Assembly (NCBI GenBank): GCA_964561785.1
Contig: CAZLRF010000018.1
Coordinates: 22,599-86,598 of the forward strand
Reading direction: 5' to 3'
Source: DATBSL01 sp964561785
GTDB taxonomy: Bacteria; Acidobacteriota; Vicinamibacteria; Fen-336
Length of the DNA stretch: 64,000 bases
The notes under the pieces are model-generated. The model saw nothing but the letters and a program-made list of their open reading frames with translations. It had not been told where the DNA came from and ran no database searches. This document shows positions 1-7,667 of the stretch, one piece after another. Position 1 is the first letter of the stretch; every line of letters starts with the position of its first letter. The position numbers and the translations under genes were made by a program.

Positions 1-614
1 GCACCCTGGGGGTGACCGTCGCCTACGCGGCCACCGTGGCCGTCTACCTCTACATGGTGCCGATCGGGGAGATGGCCTCGATCACCGAGGACCGCATCGG
101 GACGGAGGCGGCGGTGCGGGCGATCGGGTCCGCCGGGGGGGCCTTCGTCGCCGCAGCCATCCTCGTCTCGACCTTCGGCTGCGTGAACGGCCTCACCCTC
201 TCCGGCGCGCGCGTCGTCTACGCGATGGCGCGCGACGGCCTCTTCTTCCGGGGCGCCGCCCGCGTCCACCCCCGCCACCGCACGCCGGCGGCCGCCCTCG
301 TCCTCCACGGCGTCGTGGCCGCCGCCCTCACCCTGACCGGGACCTACAGCGACCTCCTGACCCTGACCGCGTTCTCGTCGCTCCTCTTCAACGTCCTCAC
401 CGTCGTCGGCCTGTTCGTCCTGCGGCGCCGTCAGCCGGATCTCCCCCGGCCCTACCGCGTCGCCTTGTACCCGGTGGTGCCCCTGCTGTTCGTGGCGGTC
501 TCGCTCTTCTTCCTGGTCTACATGCCGGTCGCCGATCCCCGGAACACGGGCCTGGGGCTGCTCCTCACGGCGGCCGGGGTCCCCGCCTACGCGTACTGGC
601 GCCGCCACCGGTAA
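1..614 (+). CDS. APC-family amino acid permease, C-terminal part
   Basis: This is the 3' end of a membrane transporter whose start lies before the window; the frame is open from base 3 and stops at TAA 612-614. The roughly 200 visible residues hold about five hydrophobic helices. The stretch containing SGARVVYAMARDGLFF, followed by a basic loop with HPRHRTPAAAL, is the conserved cytoplasmic loop of APC-superfamily permeases. The end, with RRRQPDLPRPYRV before two last helices, is also typical. The family carries amino acids or polyamines across the inner membrane; the substrate cannot be read from this fragment. It is followed after about 65 bases by a kinase with its own candidate promoter, so it is probably a separate unit. 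Confidence 0.85.
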   Translation, partial: TLGVTVAYAATVAVYLYMVPIGEMASITEDRIGTEAAVRAIGSAGGAFVAAAILVSTFGCVNGLTLSGARVVYAMARDGLFFRGAARVHPRHRTPAAALVLHGVVAAALTLTGTYSDLLTLTAFSSLLFNVLTVVGLFVLRRRQPDLPRPYRVALYPVVPLLFVAVSLFFLVYMPVADPRNTGLGLLLTAAGVPAYAYWRRHR

Positions 615-642
615 GTGCAACTCCCGCTTGACGTAAGCGGCG

Positions 643-661
643 TGCTATCCTGTCCGGACAG
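643..661 (+). promoter_or_regulatory. Candidate extended -10 promoter with overlapping palindrome
   Basis: TG at 643-644, one base, then TATCCT at 646-651 forms an extended -10 element. The perfect 12-base palindrome CTGTCCGGACAG occupies 650-661 and covers the expected transcription start. No good -35 box is present (TTGACG at 628-633 is only 12 bases away). It would drive the kinase-accD unit, whose ATG is at 681. The palindrome could be an operator; this is inference. Confidence 0.4.
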
Positions 662-680
662 CCCATCCGGGCCGAGGTCC

Positions 681-2252
681 ATGAGCGGCGCGCCAGGCAC
701 CAAATCCGACCCCCCCGAACCCCCGGGGCGAGACGGCGACGAGGAGGAGCCGCTCGTCACCGCGAACGACCTGTTCGGCGACCTCGTGGACGGGCCGCTC
801 CCCTTCGACGCGGGCCGTAGCGGATCCCGCCGGCCGCCGGTCCGCGTGCAGGTCGACGACCCGGCCACCCCCGCCCCGTTCGCCGCCCTCGCCGAGGACG
901 AGGCGCCCCCTCTCCCCGAGGACACGCCCACGCGCACGCACGAGGACGAGGAGGTGGAGGACGCCTTCGTGCGCCTCTCGGGCTTCGTGGCGGAGCCTGC
1001 CTTCCGCCCCGCGCCGCCCTTTGAGGACGACGAGGAGGCCCGGCTGCCCCCCGCGGCGGTCCGCACGGGGGCGAAGCTCTCCATCACCGACCCGCGCCTC
1101 GTGCCCGGGCCCGGCATCGACCTCGCCTCGGTCGCGGAGAGCGCGCTCGCGGAGACCTCGCGCGAGGTCGAGCCCGCGCCGCCCCCGCCGCCCCCGCCCG
1201 CGACGGCGCGCGAGCCGTCCTGGCGCGACGACCGCTTCGGGCCCTACGTGCTCGTGGACCGGGTCGCGATCGGGGGCATGGCGGAGGTCTTCAAGGCGAA
1301 GCGGGCCGGGGTCGAGGGCTTCGAGAAGACGGTGGCCCTCAAGCGCATCCTGCCCCACCTCTCGGACAACAAGGAGTTCCTCGACATGTTCGTGGACGAG
1401 GCCAAGATGGTGGCCGGCCTCAACCACCCGAACATCGTTCAGATCTTCGACCTCGGGCGCATCGAGAAGAGCTACTACATCGCGATGGAGTACGTGCACG
1501 GGCGCGACCTGCGCACGGTGATGAAGCGCGCCCGCGAGAAGGGGCTGCGGATGCCCCTCGACCTGTCGCTGCGCGTGGTGAGCCAGGTCTGCGCCGCCCT
1601 CGAGTACGCCCACCGCAAGAAGGACGAGCGCGGGCGTCCGATGGAGATCGTCCACCGCGACGTCTCCCCCCAGAACATCCTCATCTCGTTCGAGGGGGAC
1701 GTGAAGCTCGTGGACTTCGGCATCGCCAAGGCGGCGACGAAGGCCTCGAACACCGACCGCGGCGCGCTGCGGGGCAAGCTCCTCTACATGAGCCCGGAGC
1801 AGGCGTGGGGCCGGCCGATCGACCGGCGCAGCGACGTGTTCTCGCTCGGCATCGTGCTCTACGAGATGGTGACCGAGACCAAGCCCTTCATCGGGGCGGG
1901 GACGGAGCTGACCATCCTCGAGCTCGTCCGCCAGTGCGTGATCACCCCCCCCCGCGAGATCAACCCGCGGGTGCCCGAGGCGCTCGACCGGGTGATCATG
2001 AAGGCGCTCGCCCGCGACCCCGCCGAGCGCTACCAGGACGCGGGGCAGATGCAACGCGGGCTCGAGCGCTTCCTCCGCGAGAGGCCGCCGGTGACCGCCC
2101 GGGACCTCGCGCGCTTCCTCGAGCTGCTGTTCGACCGGGGCGAGCGGGCCGAGCACGCGGGCGACCGTCCCGCGGGCGAGGGCGCGTCGGAGCCGACGCC
2201 CGACCCCCTGTCGCTCGACTCGCTCCTGAAGCGGTTCGGCATCGACCAATGA
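681..2252 (+). CDS. Cytosolic Ser/Thr protein kinase with long acidic N-terminal extension
   Basis: A 523-residue Hanks-type kinase. The first ~185 residues are acidic and proline-rich and look disordered. The kinase domain follows: glycine loop AIGGMAEVF, ATP lysine K221 (VALKRIL), catalytic loop IVHRDVSPQN with D327, and DFG with D345. All catalytic residues are present, so it should be active. Unlike PknB-type receptors, I see no transmembrane helix and no PASTA or other sensor domain; the kinase domain is near the C terminus. The start ATG 681 has GAGG just upstream; an in-frame GTG at 615 would overlap the candidate promoter and is less likely. It lies 15 bases before a coiled-coil miniprotein and then accD. 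Control of carboxylase activity or of the coiled-coil protein is speculation from position only. Confidence 0.92.
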   Translation: MSGAPGTKSDPPEPPGRDGDEEEPLVTANDLFGDLVDGPLPFDAGRSGSRRPPVRVQVDDPATPAPFAALAEDEAPPLPEDTPTRTHEDEEVEDAFVRLSGFVAEPAFRPAPPFEDDEEARLPPAAVRTGAKLSITDPRLVPGPGIDLASVAESALAETSREVEPAPPPPPPPATAREPSWRDDRFGPYVLVDRVAIGGMAEVFKAKRAGVEGFEKTVALKRILPHLSDNKEFLDMFVDEAKMVAGLNHPNIVQIFDLGRIEKSYYIAMEYVHGRDLRTVMKRAREKGLRMPLDLSLRVVSQVCAALEYAHRKKDERGRPMEIVHRDVSPQNILISFEGDVKLVDFGIAKAATKASNTDRGALRGKLLYMSPEQAWGRPIDRRSDVFSLGIVLYEMVTETKPFIGAGTELTILELVRQCVITPPREINPRVPEALDRVIMKALARDPAERYQDAGQMQRGLERFLRERPPVTARDLARFLELLFDRGERAEHAGDRPAGEGASEPTPDPLSLDSLLKRFGIDQ

Positions 2253-2267
2253 GGAGAAGGTGACGCG

Positions 2268-2495
2268 ATGACCCTCACCGACGAGCAGGCCCAGTTCTAC
2301 CGCCAGACCCTCGAGATCACGCGCAAGTCGATCGAGGAGCTCAACGTGCTGATCGAGGAGGAGCTCGCCAAGGTCAAGGACCGCCTCGCCGACCTGCAGG
2401 CCAAGAAGAACGCCGCCCGGCAGATCTACGACGGCGCGTGCAAGATCCTCGGCGTCGAGAACGACCTCGAGCGCGCCGAGGAGCCGGAGGCCTGA
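2268..2495 (+). CDS. Small coiled-coil protein of unknown function
   Basis: A 75-residue protein with no recognised family. Residues ~5-60 are rich in E, K, L and A with heptad-like spacing and predict as one or two long helices, probably a coiled coil or helical hairpin; the tail is acidic. It has no signal peptide or membrane segment. GGAGAAGG lies at 2252-2259, eight bases before ATG 2268. It sits 15 bases after the kinase and ends 3 bases before accD, so the three genes are almost surely cotranscribed. It could be a kinase substrate or a scaffold, but nothing in the sequence proves it. Confidence 0.75.
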   Translation: MTLTDEQAQFYRQTLEITRKSIEELNVLIEEELAKVKDRLADLQAKKNAARQIYDGACKILGVENDLERAEEPEA

Positions 2496-2498
2496 GGC

Positions 2499-3341
2499 GT
2501 GGCCTGGTTCCGCCGGGAGTCGGCGCCCCTCGCCGCCCGGCCCGCGGCCGAGAGCCGCGTGCCGGAGGGCCTGTGGGTCAAGTGCGGCAGCTGCAAGGAG
2601 ATCCTCTACCGCAAGGACGTCCTCAAGAACCTCTCGGTCTGCCCGAAGTGCGCATTCCACTTCCGCGTCTCGGCCCGCGAGCGGCTCGACATGCTCTTCG
2701 ACGGGGCGTGGACGGAGTTCGACCGGGGCCTCGTGAGCTCGGACCCCCTCGGCTTCCGCGACGCCAAGCCCTACGCCGAGAGGCTCCGCGCGGGCAAGGC
2801 CAAGACCGACTCCTACGACGCGCTGGTGTCGGCGGAGGGCGAGATGGGCGGCCGCCGCACGGTGATCGCGGCGATGGAGTACGCCTTCATCGGCGGCTCG
2901 ATGGGGGTCGTGGTCGGTGAGAAGGTGACGCGCTCGGTCGAGCGCGCGCTCGAGGGCCGGCTCCCCCTCGTCGTGGTCTCCTGCTCGGGCGGGGCGCGCA
3001 TGATGGAGGGCACGCTCTCGCTCATGCAGATGGCCAAGATCTCGGCCGCCCTCGCCCGGCTGCGCGACGCGGCCCTGCCGTTCCTGAGCGTCCTGACCGA
3101 CCCCACGACCGGGGGGGTGACCGCGTCGTTCGCGATGCTCGGGGACCTCAACCTGGCGGAGCCGGGGGCGCTCATCGGCTTCGCCGGCCCGCGGGTGATC
3201 GAGCAGACGATCCGCCAGAAGCTCCCCGAGGGCTTCCAGCGCTCGGAGTTCCTGCTCCAGCACGGCATGATCGACGCCGTCGTCGACCGGCGGGAGCTCA
3301 AGAAGACGCTGGTGCGCTCGCTCCGTCTCCTCATGGACTAG
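2499..3341 (+). CDS. accD: Acetyl-CoA carboxylase carboxyltransferase subunit beta
   Basis: A 280-residue AccD, the usual length. It supplies half of the carboxyltransferase that moves CO2 from biotin to acetyl-CoA to make malonyl-CoA for fatty acid synthesis. The N-terminal zinc ribbon is complete: C29-x2-C32 and C48-x2-C51. The crotonase-like core follows with conserved stretches such as SGGARMMEG, LTDPTTGGVTASFA and IGFAGPRVIEQT. The start is GTG 2499, three bases after the preceding stop. accA, accB and accC are not in the window, so the other subunits must be elsewhere. Grouping with a Ser/Thr kinase is unusual and may reflect only shared transcription. Confidence 0.96.
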   Translation: MAWFRRESAPLAARPAAESRVPEGLWVKCGSCKEILYRKDVLKNLSVCPKCAFHFRVSARERLDMLFDGAWTEFDRGLVSSDPLGFRDAKPYAERLRAGKAKTDSYDALVSAEGEMGGRRTVIAAMEYAFIGGSMGVVVGEKVTRSVERALEGRLPLVVVSCSGGARMMEGTLSLMQMAKISAALARLRDAALPFLSVLTDPTTGGVTASFAMLGDLNLAEPGALIGFAGPRVIEQTIRQKLPEGFQRSEFLLQHGMIDAVVDRRELKKTLVRSLRLLMD

Positions 3342-3343
3342 GG

Positions 3344-4111
3344 ATGGCCGCCCGCATCGACCTCAACGCGGACCTCGGCGAGGCCTTCGGCGCCTACCCG
3401 ATGGGCGCGGACGAGGCGGTGCTCGTGTACGTGACCTCGGCCAACGTGGCCTGCGGCTTCCACGCCGGGGACCCGAGCGTGATCGACCGCACGGTGGCCC
3501 GCGCGGTGCGCGCGGGCGTCGCGCTGGGGGCCCACCCGAGCCACTTCGACCTGCGGGGCTTCGGGCGCCGGGAGATCGCGGCCGACCCCGCGGAGGTCGA
3601 GGCGGACGTGCTCTACCAGGTCGGGGCGGTGGCCGCGTTCGCCCGCGCCCACGGCTCCCACCTCACCCACGTCAAGCCGCACGGCGCCCTCTACAGCCAG
3701 GCCGCCCGCGACGAGGCGCTCGCCCGCGCGATCGCGCGCGGGGTCGCCCGCGCCGGCCACGACCTCGTGCTCGTCGGGCTCGCCGGCTCCGCCGCGATGC
3801 GCCGCGCGGCGGAGAGTGAGGGCCTGCGCTTCGCCGCGGAGGCCTTCGCCGACCGCGCGTACGACGGCGAGGGCCGGCTCGTCCCCCGCTCCCGCCCGGG
3901 GGCCCTCATCACCGACCCCGCCTCGGCCGCGGCGAAGGCGCTGCGGATCGTGCGCGAGGGGGTCGTGGCCTCGATCGACGGGCGAGAGATAGAGATGCAC
4001 GCCGACACGCTCTGCCTCCACGGCGACAACCCCCACGCGCTCGGGATCGCGCGCGCGGTGCGCGAGGCGCTCGAGGGAGCGGGGGTGAGCGTCCGCGCCC
4101 TCTCGCGGTGA
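3344..4111 (+). CDS. pxpA: 5-oxoprolinase subunit A (LamB/YcsF family)
   Basis: A 255-residue protein of the LamB/YcsF family. With PxpB and PxpC it hydrolyses 5-oxoproline (pyroglutamate) to glutamate using ATP, recycling a damage product of glutamine. Family motifs are clear: IDLNADLGEAFG at the N terminus, then SANVACGFHAGDP, GAHPSHFDLRGFGRR and HVKPHGALY. The end, with IEMHADTLCLHGDNP, is also characteristic. ATG 3344 lies two bases after the accD stop, and the 3' end overlaps the next gene by four bases (GTGA), so the subunits are translationally coupled. Confidence 0.94.
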   Translation: MAARIDLNADLGEAFGAYPMGADEAVLVYVTSANVACGFHAGDPSVIDRTVARAVRAGVALGAHPSHFDLRGFGRREIAADPAEVEADVLYQVGAVAAFARAHGSHLTHVKPHGALYSQAARDEALARAIARGVARAGHDLVLVGLAGSAAMRRAAESEGLRFAAEAFADRAYDGEGRLVPRSRPGALITDPASAAAKALRIVREGVVASIDGREIEMHADTLCLHGDNPHALGIARAVREALEGAGVSVRALSR

Positions 4112-5697
4112 GCCTCCCCCGCGTCCTGCCGGTCGGCGACGCCGCCTTCACGGTCGAGCTCGGCGAGGGAGGGGACCCCGCCGCGAACGCGCGCGTACGC
4201 GCCCTCGACGCCGCTCTCGCCCGGGACCCCTTCGAGGGCTTCCTCGAGGCGGTGCCCGCGCTGCGGTCGCTGCTCGTGCTGTTCGACCCCGCCGTCGCGC
4301 GGGGAAAGGACGTGGCGCGCGCGCTCGCGGCCCGGGCGAGCGTCCCCCGCCCGCTCCCTCCTCGAGGCCGGCTCCACGAGCTCCCCGTCGTGTACGGCGG
4401 GGAGGACGGGCCCGACCTCGCGGCGCTCGCCGCGGAGCGCGGCCTCTCCGAGCAGGACGTCGTCCGCGCGCACTCGGGCGCGGAGTACACCGCCTTCATG
4501 CTCGGCTTCACGCCGGGCTTCGCGTACCTCGGCCTGCTGCCGGGGGCGCTCGAGTGCGCGCGGCTCGCCACGCCCCGCCTGCGCGTCCCCGCGGGGACGG
4601 TCGCCGCCGCCGGGCGGCTGACCGGCGTCTACCCCGCCCCCTCGCCCGGGGGCTGGCGCCTGCTCGGCCGGACCTCGACCCCCCTGTTCGACCCGACGCT
4701 CGACGAGCCCGCCCTCCTCGCCCCCGGCGACCGGGTCCGTTTCCGCCCGGTCGCGGAGCTCCCGCCGGCGGCGCCCTCCCCCGCCGCGACGCCGACCCAC
4801 GCAACGCCGGTCCTGGAGCTGCTCGACCCCGGCCTCCTCACCACCGTCCAGGACGCGGGACGGAACGGCCGGCGCCGCCTCGGGGTCTCCCGCGCCGGGG
4901 CGATGGACGCACGCGCGCTCGCCGCGGCGAACGCCGCCCTCGGCAACCCCGCGGACGCCGCCGCCCTCGAGTGCACGGTCGCGGGCCCGGCTCTCGCGTT
5001 CCTCGCGACCACCCGCTTCGCGATCGCGGGCGCGGACCTCGGCGCGGTCCTCGAGCGCAGAGACCTCGGCCCGTGGACGGTGCCCCTCGGGGCCCCCGTC
5101 CTCGCCCGCGCCGGCAACGTCTTGCGCTTCGCGGGCCGCCGCTCCGGCTGCCGCGCCCTGGTCGCGATCGAGGGCGGGGTGGACGTGCCCGAGGTGCTCG
5201 GCTCGCGGGCGACCGATCTCGGGTCCGGCTTCGGCGGCCTCGGCGGCCGAGCGCTGCGTACGGGCGACCGGCTCGCGGCCGCCCCGGCCCGGATCCGCGG
5301 GGGGGGCGAGGTCCCGGTCGCTCCCGTCGCGGCTTCGGCCACCGTGCGCGTCGTGCTCGGACCGCAGTCGGACCACTTCGACCCGCGGGAGATCGAGCGC
5401 TTCCTCGCCGAGCCGTGGGGGGTGGGGGCAGCCTCCGACCGCGTGGGCTGCCGCCTCGAGGGCGAGCCGCTGCGTCACCGCGGCCCTTCGGAGATCCCGT
5501 CGGACGGCATGGTGCCGGGATCGATCCAGGTCCCGCCCGACGGGCGGCCCATCGTGATGGGGGCGGACGGCCCGACGACCGGCGGCTACCCGAAGATCGC
5601 GACGGTCCTCACGGCCGACCTGCCGCTGCTCGCCCAGCTCGTCCCCGGCGAGGGCGAGGTCCGCTTCGAGGCCGTGCGCGTCGAGGAGCTCTCGTAG
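4108..5697 (+). CDS. pxpBC: Fused 5-oxoprolinase subunits B and C (biotin-dependent carboxylase-like)
   Basis: A 529-residue fusion. Residues 1 to ~220 match the PxpB/KipI (allophanate hydrolase subunit 1) fold, with FMLGFTPGFAYLGLLP and a RVPAGTVAAAG stretch. From about residue 230, starting LELLDPGLLTTVQDAGR, the sequence is PxpC/KipA (allophanate hydrolase subunit 2), with SRAGAMD, ALECTVAGP and IPSDGMVPGSIQVPPDG. The two subunits are separate genes in Bacillus subtilis and E. coli; here they are one chain with a Pro/Ala-rich junction. The start is GTG 4108, overlapping pxpA. It probably binds PxpA to form the complete 5-oxoprolinase. Convergent with the next gene. Confidence 0.93.
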   Translation: MSLPRVLPVGDAAFTVELGEGGDPAANARVRALDAALARDPFEGFLEAVPALRSLLVLFDPAVARGKDVARALAARASVPRPLPPRGRLHELPVVYGGEDGPDLAALAAERGLSEQDVVRAHSGAEYTAFMLGFTPGFAYLGLLPGALECARLATPRLRVPAGTVAAAGRLTGVYPAPSPGGWRLLGRTSTPLFDPTLDEPALLAPGDRVRFRPVAELPPAAPSPAATPTHATPVLELLDPGLLTTVQDAGRNGRRRLGVSRAGAMDARALAAANAALGNPADAAALECTVAGPALAFLATTRFAIAGADLGAVLERRDLGPWTVPLGAPVLARAGNVLRFAGRRSGCRALVAIEGGVDVPEVLGSRATDLGSGFGGLGGRALRTGDRLAAAPARIRGGGEVPVAPVAASATVRVVLGPQSDHFDPREIERFLAEPWGVGAASDRVGCRLEGEPLRHRGPSEIPSDGMVPGSIQVPPDGRPIVMGADGPTTGGYPKIATVLTADLPLLAQLVPGEGEVRFEAVRVEELS

Positions 5698-5734
5698 CGT
5701 CGGCGAGGGGGTCGGGCCCCGGGAGCCCCCTGCC

Positions 5735-6859
5735 TCAGATCTGCTCCACGGGTCGCGGGCGGCCGATGTGGAAGCCCTGGGCGTGGGTGAAGCCGAGCTC
5801 GGCGCAGGCGCGGGCCTCGGCCGCGGTCTCGATGCCCTCCGCCACCGTCTTCACGAGGAGCTCGCGGGCGAGGCCGAGGAGGGACTGGAGGAGCCGGCGC
5901 TTGGGAGCTCCCGCCTGGTCGAGGCCGCTCACGAAGCGGCGGTCGAACTTCAGGTAGTGCGGGGGGGCCTCCGCGAGCTCGAGCAGCCGCGCCTGGCCCG
6001 CGCCGAAGTCGTCGTAGGCGAGGGCGATGTTGCGCTCGAGGAGCAGGGCGCGCAGCTCCGCGATCGCGGCGGGGCGGGTGAGGACGCTCTCGTGGATCTC
6101 GAGCGCGAGGTCGAGCTGGGGGGCGATGGCGCGCAGGTCCTCGAGGGACTCGAGGAGGCCGGGCCGCGCGAGCTCGACGGGGTGGGTGTTGAGGAAGACG
6201 GTGGGAACGTCCGGCCGGCGCGCGGCGAGCTCGACCGCCTTCCTCCGGAACAGACGGCTGAGCTCCGCCTCCGCCCCGATGCTCTCCGCGATGCGCAGCA
6301 GCTCGAGGGGGCTCTCGGGGAGCTGGTCGTGGCGGCCCCGGCCGAGCGCCTCGTAGGCGGCCACCGTCCCCCGCGCGAGGAGCACGATCGGCTGGAAGAC
6401 CATGGTGACCCGCTCCTCCCGGAGCAGCTCGCGCAGCTCGCGCGTGCCCGCAGCGAAGCGGTGAGGGAGGTCGGGCCGCTGGACGACGACGGTCGTGGGG
6501 TTCTCCGCGGCCGGCGCCGACTCCGCCTCCTCCGAGCGGCCGAGGCGGAACTCGAAGTCCGCGAAGTGGACGATGTCGCCCTCGGCGAGGGCGGCGTCCT
6601 CGACGAGCGCGCGGTTGACGAAGGTGCCGTTCTTGCTGCCGAGGTCGCGCAGCCGCAGCACGGGGCCCTGGACGTAGAGCTCGGCGTGCGTCTTGGACAC
6701 GGAGTCGGCGGGAAGGACGAGGTCGAGCCCGGCGCGGCGCCCGACCCGGAAAGGGAGCTTCCGGATCCGGATGCGCTGGAGGCTGCCCCCCTCCCCCTCC
6801 GACTCGAGGTACCAGCCGCCGTCGCCCTCCGCGGGCTCGTCCGGGCGCCTCTCGCTCAC
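5735..6859 (-). CDS. FHA domain-EAL domain c-di-GMP phosphodiesterase
   Basis: A 374-residue cytosolic protein. Residues ~25-105 form a forkhead-associated domain (FRVGRRAGLDLVL, SVSKTHAELY, DLGSKNGTFVN), which binds phosphothreonine peptides. Residues ~135-374 form an EAL domain that hydrolyses cyclic di-GMP to pGpG. The EAL signature is YEALGRG. The other metal and catalytic positions are present: FLNTHP, LEIHES, YDDFGAGQ, LKFDRR and VAEGIET. It is therefore likely active. An FHA module on a phosphodiesterase suggests gating by a Ser/Thr kinase; one lies at 681-2252, but the link is inference. Last gene of the minus-strand c-di-GMP unit; GTG start at 6859, 46 bases after the ABC gene. Confidence 0.93.
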   Translation of the reverse strand: MSERRPDEPAEGDGGWYLESEGEGGSLQRIRIRKLPFRVGRRAGLDLVLPADSVSKTHAELYVQGPVLRLRDLGSKNGTFVNRALVEDAALAEGDIVHFADFEFRLGRSEEAESAPAAENPTTVVVQRPDLPHRFAAGTRELRELLREERVTMVFQPIVLLARGTVAAYEALGRGRHDQLPESPLELLRIAESIGAEAELSRLFRRKAVELAARRPDVPTVFLNTHPVELARPGLLESLEDLRAIAPQLDLALEIHESVLTRPAAIAELRALLLERNIALAYDDFGAGQARLLELAEAPPHYLKFDRRFVSGLDQAGAPKRRLLQSLLGLARELLVKTVAEGIETAAEARACAELGFTHAQGFHIGRPRPVEQI

Positions 6860-6905
6860 GTCCGTCCCGGCCTCATGGCCTCCAAGTATCCCCGAACGCG
6901 CAAGG

Positions 6906-7667
6906 CTAGTCGCGCAGGCGCCGCCCGGTGAGCCGGAGGAACACGTCCTCGAGGCGCGCCCCCTCGACGCGGAACGAGGGCTCGTCGGGCACGCCGTGAG
7001 CCGCGAGCAGCTCGGGCACGGCGCCCTGGGCGAGGAGGCGGCCGTGGTCGACGATCGCGACGCGGTCGCACAGCCGCTCCGCCTCCTCCATGTAGTGGGT
7101 CGTGTAGACGATCGCCCGGCCCCGTGCCCGCAGCGCGAGGACGTTCTCGAAGACGAGGTTGCGCGACTGGGGGTCGACGCCGACCGTCGGCTCGTCGAGG
7201 AGCACGATCTCGGGGTCGTGCACCACGGCGGCGGCGAGGTTGAGCCGTCTCTTCATGCCGCCGGAGTAGCCCGCCACGCGGTCGCCCGCCCGCTCGACGA
7301 GGCCCACGAAGTCGAGCGCCCACTCGACTCTCTCCGCGAGCGCGCGTCCCGAGAGGCCGAACAGGGCGCCGAAGAAGCGGACGTTCTCCCGGCCGGTGAG
7401 CGAGTCGTAGACCGCGAGGGCCTGGGGGGCGACCCCGAGCCGGCGCCTCGCCGACGGCAGGGAGGGCGAGCCCGCCCCCTCGATCGTGACGCGTCCCTCG
7501 TCGGGCTCGAGCAGACCGGTGGCGAGCGACACCGTGGTCGTCTTGCCCGCGCCGTTCGGGCCGAGGAGGCCGAGGATCTCCCCCGGCCGGGCCTCGAGGT
7601 CGAGGCCGTCTACGGCGACGAGGGCGCCGTAGCGCTTGCGCACCCCCTCGAGCCGCAGCGTGGTCAC
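6906..7667 (-). CDS. ABC transporter ATP-binding protein (DrrA/CcmA-like)
   Basis: A 253-residue ATPase subunit. It has Walker A GPNGAGKTT, the signature YSGGMKRRLNLA, Walker B EIVLLDEPTVGVDP and the switch histidine in YTTHYMEEAERL. The tail after the core (VPDEPSFRVEGARLEDVFLRLTGR) is typical of the DrrA/ABC-2 group that exports drugs, lipids or polysaccharides. The frame is open far upstream, but the true start is GTG 7667, which overlaps the stop of the preceding gene (GTGA). No ABC-2 permease lies on either side. It sits between two EAL genes and behind an O-antigen ligase-like gene, so export of a surface glycan or lipid is possible but unproven. Confidence 0.92.
   Translation of the reverse strand: MTTLRLEGVRKRYGALVAVDGLDLEARPGEILGLLGPNGAGKTTTVSLATGLLEPDEGRVTIEGAGSPSLPSARRRLGVAPQALAVYDSLTGRENVRFFGALFGLSGRALAERVEWALDFVGLVERAGDRVAGYSGGMKRRLNLAAAVVHDPEIVLLDEPTVGVDPQSRNLVFENVLALRARGRAIVYTTHYMEEAERLCDRVAIVDHGRLLAQGAVPELLAAHGVPDEPSFRVEGARLEDVFLRLTGRRLRD

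Noticed and set aside
5698..5734. G/C hairpin between convergent pxpBC and FHA-EAL genes
   Set aside because: The arms are imperfect runs of G and C without a T tract; not enough to call a terminator.
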